Assembly: GCF_000515395.1 (NCBI RefSeq)
Contig: NZ_KI911782.1
Location: 4,804,070-4,868,069, forward strand
Source of the DNA: Jiangella gansuensis DSM 44835
Lineage (GTDB): Bacteria > Actinomycetota > Actinomycetes > Jiangellales > Jiangellaceae
Direction: 5' to 3'
DNA: 64,000 bases
In this document: positions 26,661 to 36,181 of the stretch, piece after piece
How the letters are laid out: the number at the start of each line of letters is the position of its first letter
Position numbering within the stretch: the first letter of the stretch is position 1
The notes under the pieces: model-generated
What the model saw: the letters and a program-made list of their open reading frames with translations, nothing else
Database searches by the model: none
What the model was told of the DNA's origin: nothing
Position numbers and translations under genes: made by a program

Positions 26661-27886
26661 CCGCGACGTATCCGCTGCTCGAGGCCGGCGACGTCGTCGA
26701 CTACCTACGACGGTGCGGTCTCGACCGGCTGCTCGGAGACGGCCGCGCGGAGGTCCGCGACGTCACCGGCGGCAACATGAACCGGGTCTTCGTGGCGCGG
26801 GCCGGCGGCCGCGGCGTCGCGGTCAAGCAGGCACCGCCGTGGGTGCAGGTGGCCGGTCCGGACTGGCCGGCCAGCCCGGACCGCATCGCCGCCGAGGCCC
26901 GCGCGTACGGCTACCTCGCCGGCCTGGTGCCGGACATCGTCCCAGTGGTTCACGCCTTCGACGCGTCGTCGTACGTGCTGGTCATGGAGGACCTGTCGGA
27001 CCTGCGGGTGCTGCGCGACGTGCTGGTCGAGGGCGTGGGTGCGGCGGCTGCCGGTACGGCTGCTCCTGGCGAGCCGGACGCCGTCGGCCTCGGGGAGGCG
27101 GTCGGCCGGTTCGTCGGCGAGCTGACGTTCGCCACCAGCGACCTCACCATGACGGCGGCGGAGCGGGCCGCGCTGACCGCCGCCGCCGTGAACCCGGACC
27201 TGTGCCAGCTCACGCTCGACGTCCTGCTGGACGAGCCGTACCGGCCGCACGAGCACAACCGGTTCGACCCGGCCCTGCGCGCCGACGTCGAGGCGATGTA
27301 CGCCGACGACGCGCTGAAGGTCGCGGTGTCCGAGCTGCGATCGGTGTTCCGCAGCCGGGCGGAGGCGCTGATCCACGGTGACCTGCACACCGGCTCGGTC
27401 ATGGTCGGACGGCGAGACGGCGCGGCCGCGGTGAAGGTGTTCGACCCGGAGTTCTCGTTCGTCGGCCCGATCGGGTTCGACCTGGGCCTGTGGTGGGCGA
27501 ACCTGGCCATCGCCGCCGCGGCGGCCCGGGCGAGCGGCCGCACGGACCTCGCCGACGCCCGGCAGGCCGCGGTGCGGGCCAGCTGGGACGCGTTCGAGCG
27601 GGTGTGGCGCTCGCGCTGGCCGTCGCGCGTGGACACCGCCTTCGCTGACGGCTACCTGGACAGCTGGTTGGCCCGGATCCGCCGCGAGGCCGTCGGTTTC
27701 GCCGGTATCGAGGCGGTGCGCCGGGTGGCCGGGTACTCGCACGCCGCCGACCTGACGACCCTGCCCGACGACGTGCGCGTACCGGCTCAGCGCCGGGTGC
27801 TGCGCGCCGCCGTCCGGTGGATCACCGAGCATGCCGCTGCTACGTCGGCGGCCGACCTTCCCAACGTCCCGACGGAGGAACCGTGA
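26657..27886 (+). CDS. mtnK: S-methyl-5-thioribose kinase
   Basis: 409 residues of the aminoglycoside-phosphotransferase-like kinase fold. Features: N-terminal GGNMNRVFVAR (nucleotide loop), GVAVKQAPPWV with the ATP-contacting Lys, LVMEDLSDL hinge, LIHGDLHTGSVMV catalytic loop and VFDPEFSFVGPIGFDLG with the Mg-binding Asp. The LHTGSV and DPEF motifs are typical of MtnK. It phosphorylates methylthioribose to methylthioribose-1-phosphate. GTGA overlaps at both ends. A paralog is encoded at 36182-37405. Confidence 0.92.
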   Translation: MTATYPLLEAGDVVDYLRRCGLDRLLGDGRAEVRDVTGGNMNRVFVARAGGRGVAVKQAPPWVQVAGPDWPASPDRIAAEARAYGYLAGLVPDIVPVVHAFDASSYVLVMEDLSDLRVLRDVLVEGVGAAAAGTAAPGEPDAVGLGEAVGRFVGELTFATSDLTMTAAERAALTAAAVNPDLCQLTLDVLLDEPYRPHEHNRFDPALRADVEAMYADDALKVAVSELRSVFRSRAEALIHGDLHTGSVMVGRRDGAAAVKVFDPEFSFVGPIGFDLGLWWANLAIAAAAARASGRTDLADARQAAVRASWDAFERVWRSRWPSRVDTAFADGYLDSWLARIRREAVGFAGIEAVRRVAGYSHAADLTTLPDDVRVPAQRRVLRAAVRWITEHAAATSAADLPNVPTEEP

Positions 27887-28599
27887 CCGTATCCATCCGC
27901 GCGCGCACCGTGGTCCTCGACCTGGAGGGCACCACCAGCGCGGCCGGCTTCATCCTCGGCGACCTGTACGACTACGCCCGGCCGCGGCTGCTGGGCTGGC
28001 TGCGCGACCACGCCGACGACGAGGCCGTGTCGGCTGCCCGGGCGCAGACGGTCGCCGACGGCGGGCTTCCCGCCGACGCCAGCGACGAGGACGTCGTCGC
28101 CGTCCTGCACGCCTGGATGAACGACGACGTGAAAGCCACCCCGCTGAAGACCCTGCAGGGCCAGATCTGGGCCGAGGGGTTCGCCCGCGGTGAGATCACC
28201 TCGCACTTCTTCGACGACGTCATCCCGAAGCTCCGGGTCTGGCACGCGGCAGGGGTCGGGCTGGCCGTGTTCTCGTCCGGCTCGGTCACCTCGCAGCGGC
28301 CGTGGTTCGCCCACTCACCCGACGGCGACCTCAGCCCGCTGATCACCGCCTACTTCGACACCGTCAACGCCGGCCCGAAGAAGGTGGCCACGTCGTACGA
28401 CGCGATCGCGGCCGCGTTGGCGGTCCCTGCGGCGGAGCTGGTGTTCTTCTCCGACCACCCGGATGAGCTGACGGCGGCGACGGCGGCCGGCTGGCAGGTG
28501 GTGGCGTTCGCCCGGCCCGGTGAGCCGTGGGGGTCCGCCGACTTCGGCGCGGCGCCGGTCGTAGCGTCGTTCGACGAGGTGGAGGTGACCCTGCCGTGA
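27883..28599 (+). CDS. mtnC: Enolase-phosphatase of methionine salvage
   Basis: 238 residues of the HAD superfamily. Motif I is VVLDLEGTTS (nucleophile Asp), motif II FSSGSVTSQ, the Lys loop lies in GPKKVATSYDAIA and motif III is FFSDHPDEL. The long cap with LQGQIWAEGF is characteristic of MtnC. It converts 2,3-diketo-5-methylthiopentyl-1-phosphate to the acireductone in two steps, feeding mtnD. Overlaps mtnK and mtnB by GTGA. Its presence argues for the full methionine salvage route rather than a shunt ending at an aldolase. Confidence 0.93.
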   Translation: MTVSIRARTVVLDLEGTTSAAGFILGDLYDYARPRLLGWLRDHADDEAVSAARAQTVADGGLPADASDEDVVAVLHAWMNDDVKATPLKTLQGQIWAEGFARGEITSHFFDDVIPKLRVWHAAGVGLAVFSSGSVTSQRPWFAHSPDGDLSPLITAYFDTVNAGPKKVATSYDAIAAALAVPAAELVFFSDHPDELTAATAAGWQVVAFARPGEPWGSADFGAAPVVASFDEVEVTLP

Positions 28600-29255
28600 G
28601 CGAGCCGTTCCTGCCGCCACAGTCCTCCATCGACCGCGCGGGCGCCGAACTGGCGGCCGAGGCGGCCCGGTTCGCCGGGCTGGGCTGGATGCGCGGCACC
28701 TCCGGGAACCTGTCGACGGTGCTGAACCGCGACCCGCTGCGTCTCGCCGTCACCGCGTCCGGCCTGGACAAGGGTGAGCTGACGTACCACGACGTCGTGG
28801 TGGTGGACGCGGACGGCGCGTCGGTGCCCGGCCAGCGGCGCCCGGATGCCGTCCCCTCCGCCGAGGCCGGCCTGCACGCCCGGATCGCCCGCGTGACCGG
28901 CGCCGGCGCGGTCATCCACGTGCACGCCATGGCCGCGGTGCTGGCCGCCGAGTACTGGCCGGAGGGTGTGCTGCTCAAGGACCTCGAGATGCTCAAGGGC
29001 ATCGGGCACCTCGCCCACGACGAGGAGGTCGTCGTCCCGGTCATCCCGAACGGCCAGGACATGGTGGCCGTCGGCGACGCCTTCGAGGCGGCCCACGTTC
29101 CTGGCGTCCCGGGTGTGCTGCTGGCCCGGCACGGCTTCTACGGCTGGGGCGCCGACCTGCGGCAGGCCCGCTGGCACGTGGAGATCCTCGAGTGGCTGCT
29201 GCGGTTTCAGGTGGCGCTGCACACGGGGAATGACTCCGGGGGTGCGCGCACTTAG
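28596..29255 (+). CDS. mtnB: Methylthioribulose-1-phosphate dehydratase
   Basis: 219 residues of the class II aldolase/adducin fold. MRGTSGNLSTVL, TASGLDKGELT, PSAEAGLH, the metal-binding HVH and a late RHGFYGWG match the MtnB pattern. It dehydrates methylthioribulose-1-phosphate. It is the last gene of the overlapping run that begins with the BMP lipoprotein. Aldolases of the DHAP shunt share the fold, but the mtnC neighbour supports MtnB. Confidence 0.9.
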   Translation: MSEPFLPPQSSIDRAGAELAAEAARFAGLGWMRGTSGNLSTVLNRDPLRLAVTASGLDKGELTYHDVVVVDADGASVPGQRRPDAVPSAEAGLHARIARVTGAGAVIHVHAMAAVLAAEYWPEGVLLKDLEMLKGIGHLAHDEEVVVPVIPNGQDMVAVGDAFEAAHVPGVPGVLLARHGFYGWGADLRQARWHVEILEWLLRFQVALHTGNDSGGART

Positions 29256-29376
29256 GATAGGTGGAGCCCCGGAGCATCACTTGTGTTCCGACGTGTCTGC
29301 CCGGTGAGTGGGTAGCTGGTTCGGCGGTCGGCCTTGACCGTCTCCAACGGATCCTTCCTGCTTCGATGGAGACCCC

Positions 29377-30420
29377 GTGGCGACATCCCCGCACCGAACG
29401 CCTCACGCTGCCCGCCGGTCCGCCCGCGCCGCGGCCGTGCTCCTGACCGGCGCTGTGGCTGCCGTCCTGGCCGGCTGCGCCGACGACGGCGACGACGCCG
29501 ACCCCGCTGCCGCGAACGGGGACCCGCCGGGCGGCGCCGCGCTGGCCGAGCCGATCGCCGTCGACAACTGTGGTTTCGAGATCACCGTCGACGAGCCGCC
29601 GCAGCGGGTCGTCACCATCAAGTCGACCTCGACGGAGATGATGCTCGCCCTCGGGCTGGGCGACCGCCTGGTCGGCACCGCATTCGCGGACGGCCCGCTG
29701 CCGGACGAGTACTTCGGCCAGCTGGACGACGTCCCCGTCATCTCCGACAACGTCCCCGGCCAGGAGGCGCTGCTCGACGTCGAGCCCGACTTCGTCTACG
29801 GCGGCTGGGAGAGCAATTTCGCCGTCGACACGGCCGGCGAGCGTTCCTCGCTGGCCGACTTCGGCATCACCACCTACGTGTCCCCGGCGGCCTGCCAGGA
29901 TCCCGCCTACCAGCCGGACCCGATGACGTTCGACGAACTGTTCGCCGAGATCCGCGAAGTGGCGTCGTTCTTCGGCGTCAGCGACCGGGCCGACGAACTG
30001 GTCGCGGAGCAACAGGTGCTGCTGGAGCAGGTGGCCGAGCCGGGGGCCGGGCTGACCGCGCTGTGGTACAGCTCCGGCGAGGACGCGCCGTTCGTCGGCG
30101 GCGACATCGGCGCACCGGCCATGATCATGCGCGAGCTCGGCGTGGAGAACATCTTCGCCGACCTCGACGCCACCTGGTCCAACGTCAGCTGGGAGCAGGT
30201 CATCGACCGCGACCCGGACGTCATCGTCCTGGTCGACGCGGCCTGGAACACCGCCGACAACAAGATCGAGATCCTGGAGAGCAATCCCGCGACCGCCGCG
30301 CTGCCGGCCGTCGCCGAACGGCGCTACCTGCGGCTGCCGTTCCCCGCCTCCGAGGCCGGGATCCGCAACGCGCAGGCCGTCGTCGACCTCGCCGGGCAGC
30401 TGACCGAGCTGGGACTGTGA
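29377..30420 (+). CDS. Metallophore-fold binding lipoprotein, resembling the proposed F420-0 importer component
   Basis: 347 residues from GTG 29377 (GGAG upstream). The lipobox is AAVLAGC. The mature protein is a type III periplasmic-binding fold (BtuF/FhuD-like): PPQRVVTIKSTSTEMMLALG, VPGQEALLDVEPDFVYGGWE and VEQVIDRDPDV-like segments. ITVDEPPQRVV with IKSTSTE and ADGPLPDEY resembles the actinobacterial family proposed to take up F420-0, the tail-less precursor of coenzyme F420. The F420-dependent oxidoreductase just downstream fits. Siderophore or corrinoid uptake cannot be excluded. The 121-base gap from mtnB holds no recognised riboswitch. Confidence 0.75.
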   Translation: MATSPHRTPHAARRSARAAAVLLTGAVAAVLAGCADDGDDADPAAANGDPPGGAALAEPIAVDNCGFEITVDEPPQRVVTIKSTSTEMMLALGLGDRLVGTAFADGPLPDEYFGQLDDVPVISDNVPGQEALLDVEPDFVYGGWESNFAVDTAGERSSLADFGITTYVSPAACQDPAYQPDPMTFDELFAEIREVASFFGVSDRADELVAEQQVLLEQVAEPGAGLTALWYSSGEDAPFVGGDIGAPAMIMRELGVENIFADLDATWSNVSWEQVIDRDPDVIVLVDAAWNTADNKIEILESNPATAALPAVAERRYLRLPFPASEAGIRNAQAVVDLAGQLTELGL

Positions 30421-31495
30421 GCACGACCGCGGATCCCGGGACGACCACGCGGCCGGCACCGCCCGCGTCGTCGTCCTCACGGGGCGCGGCGCGGGTCCGG
30501 ACGGCCGCCTGGACCGCCGGCATGACGGTCCTGCTGATCGCCTCGATCACGCTGGCCGTCGTCATCGGCTCGGCCGACATCCGTCCGCTGGACGTCTGGC
30601 GCTCCATCGGGGACCACCTCGGGCTGACGTCGTCGTCGTTGTCGCAGCTGCGCGACGGGATCGTGTGGGAGCTGCGGCTGCCCCGGGTGCTGACCGCCGC
30701 CGCCGTCGGCGCCGCCCTGGCCCTGTGCGGCGCCGTGATGCAGACGCTGACCCGCAACCCGCTGGCCGACCCGTACCTGCTGGGGCTGTCGTCCGGTGCG
30801 TCGGTCGGCGCCGTGCTGGTGTTGGTGCTGGGCGTCGGCTGGCTGGGGCTGCCGCTGGCCGCGTTCGCCGGCGCGTTGCTGGCGCTGATGGTGACGTTCG
30901 CACTGGCCAACCGGCGCGGTGAGCTGGCGCCCACCCGGACGGTGCTGGCGGGGTTGGCCGTGTCGTACCTGTGCTCGGCGGCGACGTCGTTCGTCATCTT
31001 CTGGTCCGCCACCGGCGACTCCTACCGCGAGATCCTCAGCTGGCTGCTCGGTTCACTGGGCGGGGCGTCGTGGACCGACACCGCCATCGTGACGGTGGCG
31101 GTGCTGGTGGTGAGCACGGCGCTGGTGTCACGCAGCCGGACGCTGGACGCGTTCGCGTTCGGCGACAGCACCGCGGCGACGCTGGGCATCGACGTCAACG
31201 TCACCCGGTGGACACTGCTGACGCTGGTAGCTCTTCTGACCGGTGCCGCGGTCGCGGTCAGCGGTGCCATCGGGTTCGTCGGCCTGATGTTGCCGCACGC
31301 CGTCCGGTTCGTCGTCGGCGCCGGGCACCGCCTGGTGCTGCCGCTGTCGGCGCTGGCCGGCGCCAGCTTCATGATCTGGGCCGACACCCTGGCCCGTACC
31401 CTGTTCGACCCGCGGGAGCTGCCGGTGGGCGTGGTCACCGCGTTCCTCGGCGCACCCGCGTTCGCCGTCCTGCTCCGCCGCCGGAAGGTAGGCCG

Positions 31496-31499
<4 letters not shown>
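30417..31499 (+). CDS. FecCD-type ABC permease (proposed F420-0 importer)
   Basis: 360 residues, about ten membrane spans, after a cytoplasmic Thr/Pro/Ser-rich leader. FecCD hallmarks: RLPRVLTAAAVGAALALCGA, NPLADPYLLGLSSGASVGAV, and GFVGLMLPHAVRFVVGAGHR near the coupling helix. GTGA overlap with the binding protein and ATGA with the ATPase give a three-gene cassette. It is the membrane channel of the importer; the substrate assignment rests on the binding protein and context. Confidence 0.88.
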
Positions 31500-32305
<806 letters not shown>

Positions 32306-32317
32306 CCGCGGGCGCTC

Positions 32318-33313
32318 TCAGGGGGTGAGTTTCGGCAGCACCTCGCGGCCGAACGTGTCGATCCAGGCGCGCTGGTCCGGGCCGGCCTGGTGGAGGTACA
32401 CCTGGGTGGCGCCCAGGTCGAGGTAGCGCTGGATCTCCTGCCGGTGCGCGTCGAGGTCGGCGGAGATGTGCACCCGCCCCTCGAAGTCCTCGGGCCGCAC
32501 CATGCGGGCAAGCTGTTCGAAGTCGTGCGGCGAGCGGATGTCCGCCTTGGAGAAGCGCATGCCGCCGTTCGGCCATTCGGCGACGGCCTGGGCAGCCGCG
32601 TCGTCCGGGTCCGGAGCCCACGACAGATGCACCTGCACGATCTTCGCCAGCTGCGCCGGGTCCTTGCCGACCGACCGGGCGCCCTCGTCGAAGCGGGCGA
32701 ACAGGCCGGCCACCTTCTCCGGCGTGGTGGCCACGGTGATCATGCCGTCGCAGGTGGCGCCGGCGCGGCGAGCGGTGACCGGGCCGGACGTCGCCACGAA
32801 GACGGGCGGCGGCGCGGCCGGCATGGTCCACAGCCGGCTGCGTTCCAGCGTGAAGAACCGGCCGTCGTGGCGGACGTCGCGGCCGGTGAAGAGCTTCTGG
32901 ATGATCTCGATCGCCTCGAACATCCGGGCGATCCGCTGCGGCGCCTCCGGCCAGTACCCGCCCACGACGTGCTCGCTGACGGCCTCGCCGGATCCGATGC
33001 CCAGCCAGTGCCGGCCCGGGTACAGCTGCTCCAGCGTGGCGGCGGCCTGCGCGACCAGCGCCGGGTGCCAGCGAAACGACGGACAGGTGGCGCCCACGCC
33101 GACGCTGCCGCGGGTGCGCTCGGCCATAGCGGTCATGACGTTCCAGACGAAGCCGGCCTGACCCTGATGTGGCGTCCACGGCTGGAAGTGGTCGTCAGCC
33201 ATGACGCCGTCGAACCCGGCTTCCTCGGCCGCGACCGTCAGTGCGACCACCTCCGACGGCGCGAACCGCTCCAGCATCGCCGAGTACCCGACCGGCGCCA
33301 GTCGTGCCGTCAT
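32318..33313 (-). CDS. LLM-class F420-dependent oxidoreductase (glucose-6-phosphate dehydrogenase-like family)
   Basis: 331 residues from ATG 33313 with GAGAGGGA upstream. Luciferase-like TIM barrel. MADDHFQPWTPHQGQAGFVW resembles F420-dependent G6P dehydrogenase, followed by GVGATCPSFRWHP, GRHWLGIGSGEAVSEHVVGG and VATSGPVTARRAG with cofactor/phosphate contacts. The close relation to the FGD-like branch suggests hydride transfer from a sugar phosphate or other alcohol to F420, but the substrate is not certain. It converges on the proposed F420-0 importer, supporting an F420-related locus. Confidence 0.82.
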   Translation of the reverse strand: MTARLAPVGYSAMLERFAPSEVVALTVAAEEAGFDGVMADDHFQPWTPHQGQAGFVWNVMTAMAERTRGSVGVGATCPSFRWHPALVAQAAATLEQLYPGRHWLGIGSGEAVSEHVVGGYWPEAPQRIARMFEAIEIIQKLFTGRDVRHDGRFFTLERSRLWTMPAAPPPVFVATSGPVTARRAGATCDGMITVATTPEKVAGLFARFDEGARSVGKDPAQLAKIVQVHLSWAPDPDDAAAQAVAEWPNGGMRFSKADIRSPHDFEQLARMVRPEDFEGRVHISADLDAHRQEIQRYLDLGATQVYLHQAGPDQRAWIDTFGREVLPKLTP

Positions 33314-33967
33314 GTTTCCCTCTCATCCAGCTCATCGCGCGACGGGACGTCGGCGCTCGCATCGCGATCCCAGCGCGGCGGCCCCGAACGATCTCGGATC
33401 GGAGATGGCGCCATGATGACCTAATCCAACCGCATGCCAACAGTCATCTGTCGAGCGTCCCCAGCGTGGACCCGTATCGAGCCGGCGGCCTTGTACTCGA
33501 TGTCGGCGACAGTCTCGTGTGGGCAGCTGCGGAACACAGTGAGGCGAAGCACTTGGTCTTGACCAGGCCGGGCGCTACGGGATGCTTTGCCCCCTGACCA
33601 CAACACGCTGCGCCACGGCGTGACACCAGATCGGTGCCGCCCAGCAGGTGTTGAGGTCCGGTGCGGTGAGGCCGGGGTTCAGCAGGTCCGGATGCCATTG
33701 CCCGCGGCAGGCTCCGCTTATGCCCAGACCGCGCATGAGCCGATCTACGGTGCAGGTCGCCACCTCCTGGCCGCTCCAGAGCAGCCTGTGGGTCATTTGC
33801 GGCGGCTGTCGAGGCCTTCCGGGCGCCGGTGTCGCGTCGGCCTGGTTCAGCCGGCGCGGCATGGTCTCCGGCCCGCTTCTAGCTGTCGGCCCTCGCCTCG
33901 GCCAGTGCGATGGCCCCCGCCGGGTAGTCGTGCTGATCGCAGCGGGGCCTCCGCAGCGTCCACTTCT
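33314..33967. other. Gene-poor gap of about 650 bases with a transposase remnant
   Basis: Only a decayed IS3-type fragment (next entry) is recognisable. The rest (33314-33574 and 33797-33967) shows lower GC in places (around 33420-33600) than the neighbouring genes. It contains no supported gene, terminator or repeat. Confidence 0.5.
33578..33796 (-). pseudogene. IS3-family transposase (orfB) remnant
   Basis: The minus-strand frame reads ...SGQEVATCTVDRLMRGLG, then ISGACRGQ and LLNPGLTAPDLNTCWAAPIW. This follows the order of the N-terminal part of IS3 orfB (H-x-V-A-R-C-T-V-x-R-L-M-R-x-L-G, then ...APNxLWVADITY). The catalytic DDE core is missing, the start is lost and the linker is shortened. 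No terminal inverted repeats were found. It is an old insertion scar next to the DUF222/HNH gene. Confidence 0.6.
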
Positions 33968-35953
33968 TCACCGCAGAGAGGATCGTCTTGGGCATCTCCT
34001 GGACCAAACCGGAGCGATTCCACACACGTGAAAGCTCACGACGCGGTCAGTACGGTGGCGTGTCGTCCGGATCGGGTGGCTGGCCGGCGCGGTCGCTCTG
34101 GTCGCCGGCGGTGTCATGGTGGTCGGCGTCGTGGGGTGGTTTTGCGGTCGGGCTGGTGGGGCCAACTGGTTCGGGTGGTTTCCGGTAGGTGTGTGCCCGG
34201 TGGGGCTGGTCCACACGGTGGTGCCGTCGGGCTGCTGCTGCACGCGCCAGCGGCCGCGGTGTTTGAGCAGGTGATGGGTCCGGCACAGTGGCTGGCAGTT
34301 GCAGGCGGTGGTGGGGCCGCCGGCGGCGTGGGCGACGACGTGGTCGATGTCGCAACGTGTCGCGGGGTGGTGGCAGCCGGGGGTGCGGCAGGTTCGGTCG
34401 CGCAGGATGACGTGGTCGATGAGTGCTTGGGTGGGTCGGTAGCGGGTGTGGCCGTGGTCGAGGTACCGGCCGCTGGCCGGGTCGGTGCCCACCCACTGCC
34501 AGATCCCGGCCGCGGCCAGATGCCTGCCGATGTGGGCCGGGATCGGGCCGTAGCCGTCCAGGTGCGCAGGTTCGTCGCTGAGCCCGGCCAGTGACCCGAA
34601 CGCGAACGTCACCTGCACCGCCACCGCCCGCCCCTGCGCCGACGCGAGCGGGATCGCCACCCGCCCCCGCGACGAGGAGGAGCCGGCCACCCCCGGCAAC
34701 GACGCGCCAGCCTCGCCCGTGCCTGGTGGTCCCGCGGTGTCCGGCGGCGGAGGCGTAGCCCCGGCACCGGCCGGTGAGAGGTCCAGCCACGTCCCGGGCG
34801 TGTCGTCTCCACGATCGCAGCGGCAGGCACAGCCGAGCCGATGCATCATCCCCGTCGCGGACGTGCCCGGGACCGTGGACACGACCGGATCTGGGCCCCC
34901 ACGCGGGGTCGGGTTCGGGTTCGGGTGTGGGCCGGGGCCGATGTGTTGGATGTCCAGCGCCGCCCACGCCAACGCCGCGAGCGCGTCCGCGCGACACTGC
35001 GCCACCGTACGAACCGGCTGGCGTCCGGCGCCACGGTCACCACGCTTCAGGGTGCCGGCCGCGGCATCCAGGACCGTCTTCACCGCCATCGCATCCTCCG
35101 CCGGCAAGAACGCCTGCAGATACGCCATCGCATCCGCCGCCGGCGTGATCGTCACATCACGACGCTCCCGCGCTTCCCGGCACCGCTGCTCGGTCTGGAC
35201 CGGCGCCAACTCGTGCAACAACTGCTGGGTGCGGCGCCGCAGCGCCACCGAGTCCAACGCCGCCGCCACCGGCAACACCGCCGCGTCCACCCGCCGCCGC
35301 ACCTGCTCGTCCTGTCCACCCAACTCGCCGGTGATCACCTTCGCGCGACGCTCATCGATCAGCCCGCCCGCCAGCGCCTGCTGGGTGGCGGGAAAGTCCT
35401 GCACCAGTTGCACCGCGTGCCCGATCAGGTTCTCCGCCTGCCGGGCCGTCGTCACCGTCCTCGCGGCGACCTCGACCGCGGTGTTCGTGACCGGATTCAC
35501 CGATCGATACCCACACCGTTCGGGTTGCAGTTCCGGGCGGGCGGTCAACTCCGCCAACGCCGCCGCCTGCTGTGCCTGCGCCCAAGAGATCAGCCGGCCC
35601 CACCCCGCCACAGCCTCCACCACGTCATACGTCGACACCGCCCGCACCTGCACCGCCGCCAGGACCTCGGCCAGCTCCGGCCCCGGCGACACACCCTCGA
35701 CCGGCACCCTGCCGTCGACGTCACCGTCGGCGGCGTCGTCGTCAACGGCCGCGTCGTCGTCGAGCAGGGCAATCAGCGCGTCGTCGAGAACCCCGTCCGG
35801 CAACACGCCACCAGCCACATCGGCGTCACCGTCGGGCAGCTCGTCCGGGTCGAAACTCACCCATGCCCCGGTCCGCGGATCGCAGGCCACCAGACCCGCC
35901 GCCGCGGGATCAGCGTCCCGCAACGATCCACCCAGACCACCGTTTCCGAACAT
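33968..35953 (-). CDS. DUF222 / HNH endonuclease-domain protein (13E12-repeat type)
   Basis: 661 residues from ATG 35953; two upstream in-frame ATGs (35986, 36022) are possible. It has an acidic N-terminal stretch, then the helical DUF222 domain (about 90-350, with VSTYDVVEAVAGWGRLISWA), a Pro/Gly-rich linker and a C-terminal HNH module: RDRTCRTPGCHHPATRCDID, H-V-V-x-H, and CRTHHLLKH with zinc-type Cys residues. These proteins are multicopy and variable in actinobacteria; a nuclease role is presumed but unproven. The last ~30 residues (RVVSFHVCGIAPVW...) look foreign and may read into the IS remnant's flank. Confidence 0.85.
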   Translation of the reverse strand: MFGNGGLGGSLRDADPAAAGLVACDPRTGAWVSFDPDELPDGDADVAGGVLPDGVLDDALIALLDDDAAVDDDAADGDVDGRVPVEGVSPGPELAEVLAAVQVRAVSTYDVVEAVAGWGRLISWAQAQQAAALAELTARPELQPERCGYRSVNPVTNTAVEVAARTVTTARQAENLIGHAVQLVQDFPATQQALAGGLIDERRAKVITGELGGQDEQVRRRVDAAVLPVAAALDSVALRRRTQQLLHELAPVQTEQRCREARERRDVTITPAADAMAYLQAFLPAEDAMAVKTVLDAAAGTLKRGDRGAGRQPVRTVAQCRADALAALAWAALDIQHIGPGPHPNPNPTPRGGPDPVVSTVPGTSATGMMHRLGCACRCDRGDDTPGTWLDLSPAGAGATPPPPDTAGPPGTGEAGASLPGVAGSSSSRGRVAIPLASAQGRAVAVQVTFAFGSLAGLSDEPAHLDGYGPIPAHIGRHLAAAGIWQWVGTDPASGRYLDHGHTRYRPTQALIDHVILRDRTCRTPGCHHPATRCDIDHVVAHAAGGPTTACNCQPLCRTHHLLKHRGRWRVQQQPDGTTVWTSPTGHTPTGNHPNQLAPPARPQNHPTTPTTMTPPATRATAPASHPIRTTRHRTDRVVSFHVCGIAPVWSRRCPRRSSLR

Positions 35954-36181
35954 ACGAACGACCCTAACAGCACCCACCGACAACATCTCCGGAGCAAGCT
36001 TCCCCGAACGGAACCAGCGCACTGTGACGCGGCCCGGAACCCACTACCCCAGCCACGCAGCCAGACCGGCCCATCCGATCCCCCGCACCGACACCACCCG
36101 CAGCCCCGGGCTCCACCCGGACGAATCAACCCACCGCGGCGGGTCCTCGACTCCCCGCCCTGGCCACCCGGCCCGGCTGCC

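Noticed and set aside
29256-29376. Possible cobalamin or other riboswitch before the BtuF-like lipoprotein
   Set aside because: No B12-box or other recognisable riboswitch core was found; the repeated GGTGAGTGGGTAGCTGG-like text is not diagnostic.
33421-33606. Short minus-strand frame (...RSCPHETVADIEYKAAGS...) considered as a gene fragment
   Set aside because: No family recognised, no ribosome site, and it overlaps the region next to the IS remnant; left as unassigned.
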